Made by a program: the position numbers and the translations under genes. From the NCBI GenBank assembly GCA_028289725.1, contig JANQOH010000007.1, positions 1-29,290 of the forward strand: a stretch of 29,290 nt of DNA. Direction: 5' to 3'. The stretch comes from Alphaproteobacteria bacterium (lineage in GTDB: Bacteria; Pseudomonadota; Alphaproteobacteria; UBA7887). Under the pieces are notes generated by a model that worked only from the letters and a program-made list of their open reading frames with translations, searched no databases and had not been told where the DNA came from. Shown one piece after another: positions 1 to 8,475 of the stretch (position 1 is the stretch's first letter; every line of letters begins with the position of its first letter).

Positions 1-558
1 GGCCCCAAGGAACACAAAATGGGCCAGCGCGCGTCTCAGGTCGGCGCCTTGGATTTCGACAATGTATCGCTCGCGGCCGATGCTCTGCTCGGCGACGAAG
101 GCCGCGGATTCCACATCATGATGAGCGTACTCGACAAAGGCCGCGTGGGCATCGCGGCCCTCGCGGTCGGCATCGCGCAAGCGGCACTCGACGCCGCGCT
201 TGAATATGCGCCGACGCGCAAGCAATTCGGACAAGCCATCGCGGAGTTCCAGGGCATTCAATGGATGCTCGCGGATATGGCGAAAGACACGACGGCCGCC
301 CGCCTGCTGACCCACAATGCGGCCGCGATGCTCGATAGCGGTGCGCGCGCGACCATGGAATGCTCGATGGCGAAATGCTTTGCGGGCGACGCGGCCGTTC
401 AGCATACCGCCAACGCCGTGCAGATCTTCGGCGGCAGCGGCTACATCCAGGGTTTCGAGGTTGAGCGGCTGTACCGCGACGCCAAAATCACACAGATTTA
501 CGAAGGGACCAATCAGATTCAGCGCACATTGATCGCGCGGAATTTGTTGGACCGATAG
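1..558 (+). CDS. Acyl-CoA dehydrogenase, C-terminal part (5' end outside window)
   Basis: Flavoenzyme that oxidises an acyl-CoA to the trans-2-enoyl-CoA and passes electrons to ETF. The frame is open from base 1, where it reads GPKEHKMGQRAS, matching the beta-domain segment of the family, so the gene starts upstream and about 185 C-terminal residues are visible. The C-terminal helical domain has the usual DKGRVGIAALAVGIAQAAL helix and the FGGSGYIQGFEVERLYRDAK segment. The IYEGTNQIQR motif carries the glutamate that is the catalytic base in short/medium-chain and many branched-chain members. Its TAG stop overlaps the Shine-Dalgarno (AGGAG, 557-561) of the next gene, so the two are probably in one operon. 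Substrate chain length cannot be told from this fragment. Family assignment is firm. Confidence 0.93.
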   Translation, partial: GPKEHKMGQRASQVGALDFDNVSLAADALLGDEGRGFHIMMSVLDKGRVGIAALAVGIAQAALDAALEYAPTRKQFGQAIAEFQGIQWMLADMAKDTTAARLLTHNAAAMLDSGARATMECSMAKCFAGDAAVQHTANAVQIFGGSGYIQGFEVERLYRDAKITQIYEGTNQIQRTLIARNLLDR

Positions 559-569
559 GAGCATTCGGC

Positions 570-1355
570 ATGGCGGCAAAGCAGGTGCGCCCGGTAGCAC
601 TGTTGACCGGCGCGCAACGCGGTATCGGGCGCGCGACGGCTGTGGCCCTGGCCAAAGTGGGTTTCGATCTAGCGCTCAACGATGTGGCGACGTCGCCTGC
701 GCTCGACGAGACAGCTGCTCTGGCCGAGGCCGAGGGCGCGACGGCGATGGCAATCGCCGCCGATATTGGTGAAATCGAAGGTCACGACAGCTTGCTGGAC
801 GCTGTCACTAAGCGCTTTGGCCGCCATGACTGCCTGGTCAACAATGCCGGCGTTTCGGTTTTCAATCACGGCGATTTGCTGGACGTCAGTCCCGAGAGTT
901 ATGACCGCTGTCTGGACATCAATACGCGCGGTACATTTTTTCTGACCCAGGCGTTTGCACGGCGATTGGTCGACGCACCACCGTCTGAGCCCGGCGTCCA
1001 TCGCTCCATCGTCACCATCACATCGGCGAACGCGGTGGCCGCGTCGGTCAACCGTGGCGAATATTGCGTGTCCAAGGCGGGGCTTTCGATGATGGTGAAA
1101 CTATTTGCCCTGCGGCTCGCTGAGGCGGGCGTCGGCGTTTACGAGGTCCGGCCCGGCGTCATCGAAACCGACATGACCGCCCCGGCCAAGCAACGCTATG
1201 ACGAACTCATCGAGAACGGGCTGACGCCGATTCAGCGTTGGGGCAAGCCGGAAGATATCGCCCAAACGATCGCCACAATGGCGCAAGGGTTGCTGCCGTT
1301 CACGGTCGGCGAAGCCGTGCATGTCGATGGCGGTCTCGTCATGCCGAGGTTTTAG
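570..1355 (+). CDS. SDR-family oxidoreductase (3-ketoacyl-ACP reductase-like)
   Basis: Classical short-chain dehydrogenase of 261 aa, the usual length. Visible are the NAD(P)-binding TGAQRGIG at residues 13-20, NNAG at 91-94, the structural Asn in LDINTRG (N118) and the catalytic Ser152-Tyr165-Lys169 (YCVSK). The C-terminus has the typical GEAVHVDGG segment. The start is ATG with AGGAG eight bases upstream. The next gene begins two bases after its stop, so they are co-translated. The family includes FabG and many sugar or polyol dehydrogenases. Lying between an acyl-CoA dehydrogenase and a sugar isomerase-like gene, a catabolic role on a hydroxy-acid or polyol is more likely than fatty-acid synthesis. 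That is inference and the substrate is unknown. Confidence 0.9.
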   Translation: MAAKQVRPVALLTGAQRGIGRATAVALAKVGFDLALNDVATSPALDETAALAEAEGATAMAIAADIGEIEGHDSLLDAVTKRFGRHDCLVNNAGVSVFNHGDLLDVSPESYDRCLDINTRGTFFLTQAFARRLVDAPPSEPGVHRSIVTITSANAVAASVNRGEYCVSKAGLSMMVKLFALRLAEAGVGVYEVRPGVIETDMTAPAKQRYDELIENGLTPIQRWGKPEDIAQTIATMAQGLLPFTVGEAVHVDGGLVMPRF

Positions 1356-1357
1356 GG

Positions 1358-2209
1358 ATGCGCGATCTCAGCAACCGTCTCGACCTTATGTCGGTCAACA
1401 CAGCCACGTTCGGGCATCAATGGCCGATTGCGAAAACGATCGAGCTCCTCGCTACGAACAAAGTCGGCGGTATCGCGCCGTGGCGGCGCGAGGTCGAAGA
1501 CGGCGACGACAGCGTGGCGGCCGTGGCGCGCCAAATTCGCGACGCGGGTCTCACGGTGACGGGCTATTGCCGCAGCGCCTATTCGACCGGCCCGACGAAA
1601 CGCGAACGCCAAGCCGGCATCGATGACAATCGGGCGGCCATCGATGCGGCCGCCGAAATCGGCGCGCCTTGCTTCATCATGGTGATGGGCAGCGTCTATG
1701 ACGGCTCGCGTGACTTGGACGGCGCCCGCGAACAGTCGATCGAAGGCCTCGCGAGGCTGCTCGACCATGGCCGCGCCGTGGGTGTTGCACTGGCGCTCGA
1801 ACCTTTGCATCCCATGACCGCCGGGGACCGCAGTTGTCTCAACACCTTGGCGCAGGCGATCGATTGGTGCGACCGGTTGGATCCGGATCGCGCCGGCGGC
1901 ATCGGGATCGCGGCTGACGTGTATCACATCTGGTGGGATCCGGCGCTGCACGCGTCGATCGCCACCGCGGGCGACCGGTTGCTTGGCTATCACGTCTGTG
2001 ACTGGTTGGTGCCGACGACCGATTTGGTGCTGGATCGCGGCATGATGGGCGACGGGGTGGTCGATCTCAAATCCATCCGCGCCTCGATGGAAAGCGCCGG
2101 CTATGATGGCCTGTGCGAAGTCGAGATTTTCTCCGCGCAAAACTGGTGGAAACGCGATCCCGCCGACACGCTTAAGGTCGCCATCGAACGATTTAAGTCG
2201 GTGGTTTAG
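1358..2209 (+). CDS. Sugar phosphate isomerase/epimerase-type TIM-barrel protein
   Basis: 283 aa member of the xylose-isomerase-like / AP-endonuclease-2 TIM-barrel superfamily, which uses a divalent metal to isomerise or epimerise sugars and related compounds. Likely metal ligands sit at strand ends in the family pattern: E148 (ALEPLHP), D187 and H190 (ADVYHIWWD), H212 (GYHVCDW) and E256 (CEVEIFS). The chosen ATG at 1358 lies two bases after the SDR stop. The frame stays open upstream inside the SDR gene, but that part has no family similarity. It is the last gene of a plus-strand operon and faces lepA, with only 11 bp between the two stops and no visible hairpin terminator. The exact substrate cannot be named. 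Confidence 0.85.
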   Translation: MRDLSNRLDLMSVNTATFGHQWPIAKTIELLATNKVGGIAPWRREVEDGDDSVAAVARQIRDAGLTVTGYCRSAYSTGPTKRERQAGIDDNRAAIDAAAEIGAPCFIMVMGSVYDGSRDLDGAREQSIEGLARLLDHGRAVGVALALEPLHPMTAGDRSCLNTLAQAIDWCDRLDPDRAGGIGIAADVYHIWWDPALHASIATAGDRLLGYHVCDWLVPTTDLVLDRGMMGDGVVDLKSIRASMESAGYDGLCEVEIFSAQNWWKRDPADTLKVAIERFKSVV

Positions 2210-2220
2210 CGAACCGCTGC

Positions 2221-4020
2221 TTAGGTTTCGATGCGCAGCGCGGCGAGAAACGCTTCCTGCGGAATGTCGACATTGCCGATTTGACGCATGCGCTTCTTGC
2301 CCTTTTTCTGTTTCTCGAGAAGTTTGCGCTTCCGCGTGATGTCGCCGCCGTAACATTTCGCCGTGACGTCTTTTCTTAGCGCACTCACAGTTTCGCGCGC
2401 GATTACCTTACCGCCGATCGCCGCTTGAATGGCGATCTTGAACATTTGACGCGGAATCAAGCCTTTCAATCGTTCGCACAGGGCGCGACCTCGGCTTTCC
2501 GCCCGATCGGCGTGCGCCATGAACGCCAGACTGTCCACGGACTCACCGTTCACTAGGATCGAAACTTTCACCAGCTTTCCTGTTTGGGAACCATCGAGTT
2601 CGTAATCGAAACTGGCATATCCGCGGCTCACCGACTTCAGCCGGTCATAAAAGTCGAATACCACCTCGTTGAGCGGCAGGCGATAGACCGCCATCGCCCG
2701 GTTTCCGACATAAGTCAGTTCAACTTGCTCGCCGCGCCGGTCGGTGCACAGGCTGAGCACGCTGCCCAAATAATCGTCCGGCACAAATATTGTCGCGCGA
2801 ATCCAAGGCTCCTCGATCTCTTGGATGCGCACCGGGTCCGGCAGATCGGCCGGATTGTGCAACTCAATCGTCTCGCCGTCGGTCAAGTGGATCTTGTAGA
2901 TCACGCTCGGCGCCGTCGTGACGAGGTCCAGGTCGAATTCGCGCTCCAGGCGTTCTTGAATGATTTCGAGATGGAGCAGCCCCAGGAATCCGCAGCGAAA
3001 CCCGAGACCGAGCGCCGCCGAAGTCTCGGCCTCAAACTCGAAACTTGCGTCGTTGAGACGAAGTTTGGCCAAACTTTCCCGCAAGCCCTCATAGTCCGCG
3101 CTGTCGGCCGGGTAGAGGCCGCAGAAGACCACTGGTACGCTCGGCTTGAAGCCGGGAAGCGGTTCCGCCGCCGGGACACGATCGTCGGTGATCGTGTCGC
3201 CCACCTGGGTGTCCGCCACGGTTTTGATGGCGGCGGTGATAAAGCCAACTTCGCCCGGCCCCAACTCATCAACCTGCAAGCCTTTAGGCGTCAGCACACC
3301 GACACGCTCGACCTGATGGCTCAGGCCGGCGGCCATGAAGCGGACTTTCTGGCCCTTGCGGATCACGCCGTCGCGCACCCGGACCAAAATGATGACGCCG
3401 AGATAGGCGTCGTACCAACTGTCGACCAGCAGCGCCTTGAGCGGCGCGTCCCGATCGCCAGACGGCGCCGGCAACCGCTCGACCAGCGCTTCAAGCACAT
3501 CGTCGATGCCCTGCCCCGTCTTGGCCGAGATTTCGAGTGCATCCGACGCGTCGAGCCCCACCACTTCCTCGATCTGGGCTTTGACCCGCTCCGGCTCGGC
3601 GGCAGGGAGATCGATTTTATTGAGTACGGTAACGATTTCGTGGTCCTGGTCGATCGCCTTGTACACATTGGCCAGCGTCTGCGCCTCGACGCCCTGGCTG
3701 GCGTCGACAACGAGCAAGGAGCCTTCGCATGCCGCGAGGCTGCGACTGACTTCGTAGGAGAAATCGACATGACCCGGCGTGTCGATCAGGTTCAAGGTAT
3801 AGGTCTCGCCGTTTTTCGCTTCATATTTCAGCCGAACCGCTTGCGCCTTGATCGTAATGCCGCGCTCGCGCTCAATGTCCATGGAATCGAGAACTTGCTC
3901 GTTCATTTCGCGCGCGCTCAAACCGCCACAGCGCTCAATGAGCCGATCCGCTAGAGTCGACTTGCCGTGATCGATATGCGCGATGATCGCGAAATTGCGG
4001 ATATGCGAAAGATCAGTCAT
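2221..4020 (-). CDS. lepA: Elongation factor 4 (LepA), ribosomal GTPase
   Basis: Translational GTPase that acts on the elongating or assembling ribosome (back-translocase / EF4). At 599 aa it is the family's normal length. GTPase motifs are AHIDHGKST (G1, residues 14-22), the RERGITIKAQ switch (51-60), DTPGHVDF (80-87) and NKIDLP (134-139). After the EF-Tu-like domain II and EF-G-like domains come the LepA-specific C-terminal features, ending KRMRQIGNVDIPQEAF. The ATG at 4020 is chosen because MTDLSHIRNFAIIAHID is the conserved N-terminus; an ATG-type extension to 4074 has no family match. It follows pheT by 54 bp and is probably the last gene of the pheS-pheT-lepA transcription unit. Confidence 0.97.
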   Translation of the reverse strand: MTDLSHIRNFAIIAHIDHGKSTLADRLIERCGGLSAREMNEQVLDSMDIERERGITIKAQAVRLKYEAKNGETYTLNLIDTPGHVDFSYEVSRSLAACEGSLLVVDASQGVEAQTLANVYKAIDQDHEIVTVLNKIDLPAAEPERVKAQIEEVVGLDASDALEISAKTGQGIDDVLEALVERLPAPSGDRDAPLKALLVDSWYDAYLGVIILVRVRDGVIRKGQKVRFMAAGLSHQVERVGVLTPKGLQVDELGPGEVGFITAAIKTVADTQVGDTITDDRVPAAEPLPGFKPSVPVVFCGLYPADSADYEGLRESLAKLRLNDASFEFEAETSAALGLGFRCGFLGLLHLEIIQERLEREFDLDLVTTAPSVIYKIHLTDGETIELHNPADLPDPVRIQEIEEPWIRATIFVPDDYLGSVLSLCTDRRGEQVELTYVGNRAMAVYRLPLNEVVFDFYDRLKSVSRGYASFDYELDGSQTGKLVKVSILVNGESVDSLAFMAHADRAESRGRALCERLKGLIPRQMFKIAIQAAIGGKVIARETVSALRKDVTAKCYGGDITRKRKLLEKQKKGKKRMRQIGNVDIPQEAFLAALRIET

Positions 4021-4074
4021 GCAAGTCTCATGACATATCCAATAGGCCAGCGGCAACCCATTGTGTCGACCCAA

Positions 4075-6495
4075 TCAACCGCGGAGTTCGCCGCCGGTTG
4101 ATTTCACAACTTGGGCCACGATGGCATCCGCGGTTTGCTGGATTTCTTCGTCGGTGAGCGTCTTTTCGTCCGGCTGTATCGTCACCGACAATGCCATCGA
4201 CTTTTTGCCTTCGGGAACGCCCTCGCCGGTGTAGATATCGAACAAGTCGATCGCAGTGAAGGGCAGTTTAAGCGGCCCTTTGCCGGACACGCTGCGCACG
4301 GCGCGAAGCATCGACTCGGCGGTGACATCCGCATCGACCACAAAGGCGAAATCGCGGGCGACCGGGAGCAAATCAGAAGTCTTGAGCGCCGGCCGCGCCT
4401 TGGTCGGCTTGGCTTTGGGCTGCGGCAATTGGTCGAGAAACACTTCGAAACCAACGATCGGCCCTTCGACATCCATTTCCGCCAAAATTCGCGGATGAAT
4501 CTCGCCGAATCGCGCCAAAGCGTTCTTCGGCCCAAGCTTCAGCACGCCGGAACGACCCGGGTGATACCAACCGGGCGCGTCCGTTGTTACCTGCAAACGA
4601 TCGGTCGGCACGCCAAGACCGCCGATCAAAGCCACGGCATCGCTCTTGGCATCCATGGCATCGATTACACGAGGCGCATTCAACCAGTGACGTGGGCCGG
4701 ATTGACCCGCACGAATGCCGCCGGCGACCATCGCCTGACCTTCCGGCGAATCGTCAGCATAAGTTGGCCCCACTTCAAACAGACCGAAATCCGTGAAGCC
4801 GCGCGCCGCGTTGCGCTGAGCCGCATCGAGCAAATTCGGCAATATCGACGGTCGCATATCCGTAAGCTCGCTACTAATCGGATTCGCGAGCGTCAAAGGC
4901 GCGGATCCGCCGCCGAAGCGCTTGGCATTCTCGCTCGACAGAAACGACCACGTCACACACTCATGAAGGCCGCGCGCCGCCAGGACGCGGCGCGACGTCC
5001 TGACCCGACGCTGCCCGATATCGAGCGCGGGCCGGCCGACGGCCGAAGCGCGCGGCATGGATACGATGGGTATCGCGTCAAAACCGACGACACGCAACAC
5101 TTCTTCCACCAAATCCGCCTCGCCATCGACGTCGTGACGCCAAGACGGAACGCGCGTGGAAACGGTTTCCCCTTCGTCCGACGGCGCGAAACCAAGCGAA
5201 TCAAGAATCTCGATGCTGCGGTCCTTGGTAACGTCCAAGCCGCCCAGCGCGTGAACGCGCGCGGGCCGGAAACTCAGCGGCTCGCCCCAGGCCGGTTCGG
5301 CGCCAGCGATGTCGAGATTGCTCGCCTCGCCGCCGCAGAGGTCGAGTATCAACCGCGTCGCGACTTCGGCGCCCGGCTGGATGCCGGCACGGTCAACGCC
5401 GCGCTCAAAGCGATAGCGTGCATCCGAGTCAATCTGCAGTTTGCGGCCCGTGGTCGCGGTGCGGATCGGATCGAAATATGCCGCCTCCAGAAACACGTTC
5501 ACGGTCTCCTCCGTGCAGCCGGTCGGCGTCCCGCCAATAATGCCGGCCAAAGCCACCGGTCCGTCATCATCGGCAATGACCGTCATGTCGGAATCGAGCT
5601 CGTAGGTTTTGTCATCGAGCGCATCGAGCGTTTCACCAGCACGCGCGAGCCGCGCATGAATGCCGCCGGCCAACGAATCCGCGTCGAAGACGTGAAGCGG
5701 CCGCGCCCGGTCTATGGTGACCAAATTAGTGATATCGACAAGCGCGGAGATCGGCCTAAGCCCGATCGCGCGCAAGCGCCGCTGCAGCCAATCCGGGCTC
5801 GGGCCGTTCTTAACACCGCGAATGTAACGCCCGACGAACAGCGGGCAGGCATCGGCCGTCTCAGGCGAAAAATCGAGGCGGACACCGATCGGACTGTCGA
5901 AGGCGCCCGCGACAGGCTCTACCGGCTTGGTGGTCAGGCGACCGATCCCCGTCGCCGCGAGATCGCGGGCAATGCCGAGCACGCCGAGACAATCGCCGCG
6001 ATCGGGGGTGATGGCGATATCGATGACCGGATCGTCAAGGCCGGCGAGCGGCGCGAAGGCCGCCCCCACCGGCGCGTCCTCGGGCAGCTCGATAATGCCT
6101 TCATGATCATCGCTGATGCCCATCTCGCGTTCGGAGCACAGCATGCCAAATCCGGTGACGCCGCGGATCGCGCGCTTTTCCAAGGTGATGCCGGTGCCCG
6201 GAATGTGCGCGCCAATGGGCGCGAACACGCCTTTCATGCCGGCGCGTGCGTTGGGGGCGCCGCACACGACGTCGAGCACTTCGGTGCCGGTATTCACCTT
6301 GCAGACGCGTAGCCGGTCGGCATTTGGATGTTGCTCCGCTTCCTCGACATAAGCGACGGTGAATGGCGCGAGTTCCGCCGCTCGATCGATGACGTCTTCA
6401 ACTTCGAGCCCGAGCATCGTCATCCGCTCGGCGAGTTCGTCGATCGATGCGTCGGTCTGCAGATGCTCCTTGAGCCAGCTAATTGTCAGCTTCAT
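4075..6495 (-). CDS. pheT: Phenylalanine--tRNA ligase beta subunit
   Basis: Beta subunit of the alpha2-beta2 phenylalanyl-tRNA synthetase, 806 aa. It starts MKLTISWLKEHL. The EMAP-like OB tRNA-binding domain includes HPNADRLRVCKVNTG (56-70). B3/B4 editing-domain segments (around DIAITPDRGDCLG and LVDITNLV) follow, then the B5 domain (around 408-435) and the catalytic-like core. A C-terminal FDX-ACB anticodon-binding domain begins near LPVARDFAFVVD. The ATG overlaps the TGA of pheS in an ATGA arrangement, so the two subunits are translationally coupled, as suits a 1:1 complex. Domain complement is complete, with no frameshift. Confidence 0.97.
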   Translation of the reverse strand: MKLTISWLKEHLQTDASIDELAERMTMLGLEVEDVIDRAAELAPFTVAYVEEAEQHPNADRLRVCKVNTGTEVLDVVCGAPNARAGMKGVFAPIGAHIPGTGITLEKRAIRGVTGFGMLCSEREMGISDDHEGIIELPEDAPVGAAFAPLAGLDDPVIDIAITPDRGDCLGVLGIARDLAATGIGRLTTKPVEPVAGAFDSPIGVRLDFSPETADACPLFVGRYIRGVKNGPSPDWLQRRLRAIGLRPISALVDITNLVTIDRARPLHVFDADSLAGGIHARLARAGETLDALDDKTYELDSDMTVIADDDGPVALAGIIGGTPTGCTEETVNVFLEAAYFDPIRTATTGRKLQIDSDARYRFERGVDRAGIQPGAEVATRLILDLCGGEASNLDIAGAEPAWGEPLSFRPARVHALGGLDVTKDRSIEILDSLGFAPSDEGETVSTRVPSWRHDVDGEADLVEEVLRVVGFDAIPIVSMPRASAVGRPALDIGQRRVRTSRRVLAARGLHECVTWSFLSSENAKRFGGGSAPLTLANPISSELTDMRPSILPNLLDAAQRNAARGFTDFGLFEVGPTYADDSPEGQAMVAGGIRAGQSGPRHWLNAPRVIDAMDAKSDAVALIGGLGVPTDRLQVTTDAPGWYHPGRSGVLKLGPKNALARFGEIHPRILAEMDVEGPIVGFEVFLDQLPQPKAKPTKARPALKTSDLLPVARDFAFVVDADVTAESMLRAVRSVSGKGPLKLPFTAIDLFDIYTGEGVPEGKKSMALSVTIQPDEKTLTDEEIQQTADAIVAQVVKSTGGELRG

Positions 6496-7589
6496 CGGCT
6501 CAGACCTTGTCCAAGGGTGGGCGCATCAAGCGCAGCAAATCCATAGTGTCGTAACCAACGCAAGTCCGAATCGAAAAAGCCGCGCAGATCGCGTATGCCG
6601 TATTTCAGCATCGCGATACGATCAATACCCATGCCGAAGGCGAAGCCTTGATACTCCGCCGGGTCGAGGCCGCAATTCTCGAGCACTTTGGGGTGCACCA
6701 TGCCGCAGCCGAGGATTTCCATCCAATCATCTTCCGGACCGCCCTGGTGACCGATCCGGAACTCGCCGGCCTTGAAGCTGCACCCGATATCCACCTCGGC
6801 GGAGGGTTCGGTGAACGGGAAGTAGGACGGGCGGAACCGAAGCAGCAAATCATCCACTTCGAAGAACGCGCGCGCGAAATCGATCAGACAGCCTTTCAAA
6901 TGCCCCATATGTGTTTCGCGATCGATCACCAGGCCCTCGATCTGATGGAACATCGGTGTGTGGGTCATGTCGTAATCGCAGCGGTATGTGCGGCCCGGAA
7001 TCACAATTCGATGCGGCGGCTGCTTCGCCATCATGGTCCGAATTTGCACAGGTGACGTGTGGGTCCGCAGCACGAGCTGGCTGCCGTCTTCCTTCTCCGG
7101 CAGATAGAATGTGTCGTGCATCTGCCGCGCCGGATGCTCCGGCGGAATATTCAGCGCGGTGAAGTTGTGAAAATCGGTCTCGATGTCGGGCCCTTCGGCC
7201 ACCGAAAAACCCATATCGGCGAATATCTCGGTGACTTCGTCCAACACCTGGGCGATGGGATGAACCGTGCCCGACATTTCGGGCCGGACCGGCGCGGTGA
7301 CATCAAGCCGCTCTTCGGCTAGCCGAGCTTCAAGCGCCGCCGCCTCGAGCGCGGTTTTGCGCGCCTCAATGGCCTCACCGATTTCGCGCTTCAATCCGTT
7401 GAGCAACGGGCCTGCGACTTGGCGCTCCTCATTGCTCATTTTGCCGAGGCCGCGCATCAGTTCGCTAATGCGGCCCTTCTTCCCGAGCGCGGCAATTCGC
7501 ACCTGCTCGAGCGCGTCGAGCGCCACCGCATCTTCGATTGCGGCCAGGAAATCGTCGCGCGCGCGTTCGCTATCGGTCTTGATATCCAC
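6492..7589 (-). CDS. pheS: Phenylalanine--tRNA ligase alpha subunit
   Basis: Catalytic subunit of phenylalanyl-tRNA synthetase. It has an N-terminal coiled-coil tRNA-binding arm (about residues 1-90), then the class II core with motif 2 (LRTHTSPVQIRTM) and motif 3 (GFAFGMGIDRIAMLKYG, near the C-terminus). I chose GTG at 7587-7589, giving 365 aa. It yields the usual family N-terminus (DIKTDSERARDDF) and has AGGAA nine bases upstream on the minus strand. An in-frame ATG at 7634 adds 15 residues but has no Shine-Dalgarno and would overlap a weak candidate promoter (TTTCGC and TAAAAG, 16 bp apart, 7625-7652). The gene lies just past the rplT terminator, so it probably has its own promoter in the 102 bp between. 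Confidence 0.96.
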   Translation of the reverse strand: MDIKTDSERARDDFLAAIEDAVALDALEQVRIAALGKKGRISELMRGLGKMSNEERQVAGPLLNGLKREIGEAIEARKTALEAAALEARLAEERLDVTAPVRPEMSGTVHPIAQVLDEVTEIFADMGFSVAEGPDIETDFHNFTALNIPPEHPARQMHDTFYLPEKEDGSQLVLRTHTSPVQIRTMMAKQPPHRIVIPGRTYRCDYDMTHTPMFHQIEGLVIDRETHMGHLKGCLIDFARAFFEVDDLLLRFRPSYFPFTEPSAEVDIGCSFKAGEFRIGHQGGPEDDWMEILGCGMVHPKVLENCGLDPAEYQGFAFGMGIDRIAMLKYGIRDLRGFFDSDLRWLRHYGFAALDAPTLGQGLSR

Positions 7590-7691
7590 GTCTCGAAATT
7601 CCTGCTGCTTGTTTCTCGCTGCCGCTTTTAGCATGAACCAATGAGTGCGAAACGGCGGAAATCTGGCTGCATTGACCAGCGTCCGCCATCG

Positions 7692-7722
7692 AAAAAGGGG
7701 CCTGCCCCGGCGGGCGGCCCCT
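7692..7722 (-). terminator. Intrinsic terminator after rplT
   Basis: Read on the minus strand, a strong GC hairpin is followed by TTTTT (7692-7696). The outer arms GGGGCC/GGCCCC (7716-7721 with 7697-7702) enclose a second stem of four pairs (7712-7715 with 7704-7707), one bulged base (7703) and a four-base loop. An extra A-T pair closes the base. The T-run lies only on the minus-strand 3' side, so it terminates the infC-rpmI-rplT transcript and separates it from pheST. It is the only convincing intrinsic terminator I found in the window. Confidence 0.85.
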
Positions 7723-7753
7723 CTGTCGGCATTGAACCACCGTCAGGCGTGGA

Positions 7754-8116
7754 TCATGCCTTGGCGAGAGCGCCGCGCGCGGCCTCCACCAATTCCTTAA
7801 ATGTGCCGGGATCACGTGCCGCGATATCGGCCAAGACCTTGCGGTCAAGCGCAATGCCCGCTTTCGCGATGCCGTTCATGAACTGGCCGTAAGTCAGACC
7901 ATGCTCGCGGACGCCAGCGTTGATCCGCTGAATCCAAAGCGACCGGAAGGTTCGCTTCCGATTGCGCCGATCGCGATAGGCATATTGGCCGGCCTTCTCC
8001 ACCGCCTGGTTGGCGACGCGGAAGGTGTTCTTGCGGCGACCGTAATAGCCTTTCGCCGCCTTGATGATCTTGCGATGCCGAGCGTGCGTCGTGACGCCCC
8101 GTTTGACCCGAGCCAT
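7754..8116 (-). CDS. rplT: 50S ribosomal protein L20
   Basis: 120 aa, the normal length. The N-terminus MARVKRGVTTHARHRKIIK, the basic YYGRRKNTFR segment and the C-terminal globular domain are characteristic of L20, a 23S rRNA-binding assembly protein. In E. coli and Bacillus L20 also represses its own operon by binding leader mRNA. The gene follows rpmI by 10 bp and is followed by a strong intrinsic terminator. The rpmI-rplT pairing is near-universal, so the call is firm. Confidence 0.98.
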   Translation of the reverse strand: MARVKRGVTTHARHRKIIKAAKGYYGRRKNTFRVANQAVEKAGQYAYRDRRNRKRTFRSLWIQRINAGVREHGLTYGQFMNGIAKAGIALDRKVLADIAARDPGTFKELVEAARGALAKA

Positions 8117-8126
8117 GCCCGATACC

Positions 8127-8327
8127 TCAGCCGTAAGGGAGGAAGTTCTTTCGGACCACCCGGGCGTCGGATTCCGCCATGATGGTGCTGCCGCGCTGAT
8201 TGCGGATGAACTTCTTGGTTCTCTTGATCATGCCGTGGCGCTTGCCCGCCTGATTCATACGAACCTTGCCGCCCGCGGTGAGGCGGAAGCGCTTCTTGGC
8301 GCCGCTCTTCGTTTTGAGCTTAGGCAT
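8127..8327 (-). CDS. rpmI: 50S ribosomal protein L35
   Basis: 66 aa, highly basic, starting MPKLKTKSGAKKRF and containing the conserved KRHGMIKRTKKFIRNQRG region of L35. The start is ATG at 8325-8327, with GAGGAA about eight bases upstream. The frame remains open further upstream, but that segment has no similarity to L35. It is co-transcribed with rplT. A sigma-70-like promoter lies upstream in the infC-rpmI gap, so L35 and L20 may be made independently of infC as well as by read-through. Confidence 0.98.
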   Translation of the reverse strand: MPKLKTKSGAKKRFRLTAGGKVRMNQAGKRHGMIKRTKKFIRNQRGSTIMAESDARVVRKNFLPYG

Positions 8328-8420
8328 GGCAGATTTCCTCGGCCGATTGTCGTGAATGGTTGCGCCGGCGGACCGACGTGCTCCGACGCCCAGAGTCGCC
8401 TCCGGGCGCAAGAAGCGTGG

Positions 8421-8449
8421 GTTATAGCGACAGGTTAGGCCGGATGCAA
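8421..8449 (-). promoter_or_regulatory. Candidate sigma-70 promoter for rpmI-rplT
   Basis: On the minus strand TTGCAT (8444-8449) is separated by 17 bp from TATAAC (8421-8426), a five-of-six match to the -10 consensus. Transcription would start near 8414 and leave a leader of roughly 85 nt before rpmI. That leader contains a small CGCCC/GGGCG inverted repeat. Leaders here carry the L20 autoregulatory site in other bacteria; I cannot confirm such a structure from sequence alone. Confidence 0.5.
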
Positions 8450-8475
8450 GCGGGCCGCGCCCACCGTCCGCGTCC

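Noticed and set aside
1352..2356. Minus-strand open frame of 334 codons over the TIM-barrel gene
   Set aside because: The plus-strand frame has clear metal-binding motifs and operon spacing; the minus frame has none and would also run over the 3' end of lepA.
2584..3954. Open frame of 456 codons on the plus strand across lepA
   Set aside because: Antisense shadow of a complete lepA; no motif, no ribosome-binding site.
4111..6312. Open frame of 733 codons on the plus strand across pheT
   Set aside because: It lies antisense to a complete pheT with all its domains, shows no recognisable protein motif and is an expected by-product of GC-rich codon use.
7632..7634. ATG at 7634 as the start of pheS
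   Set aside because: No ribosome-binding site and no family similarity in the extra 15 residues; GTG at 7589 has AGGAA and the expected N-terminus.
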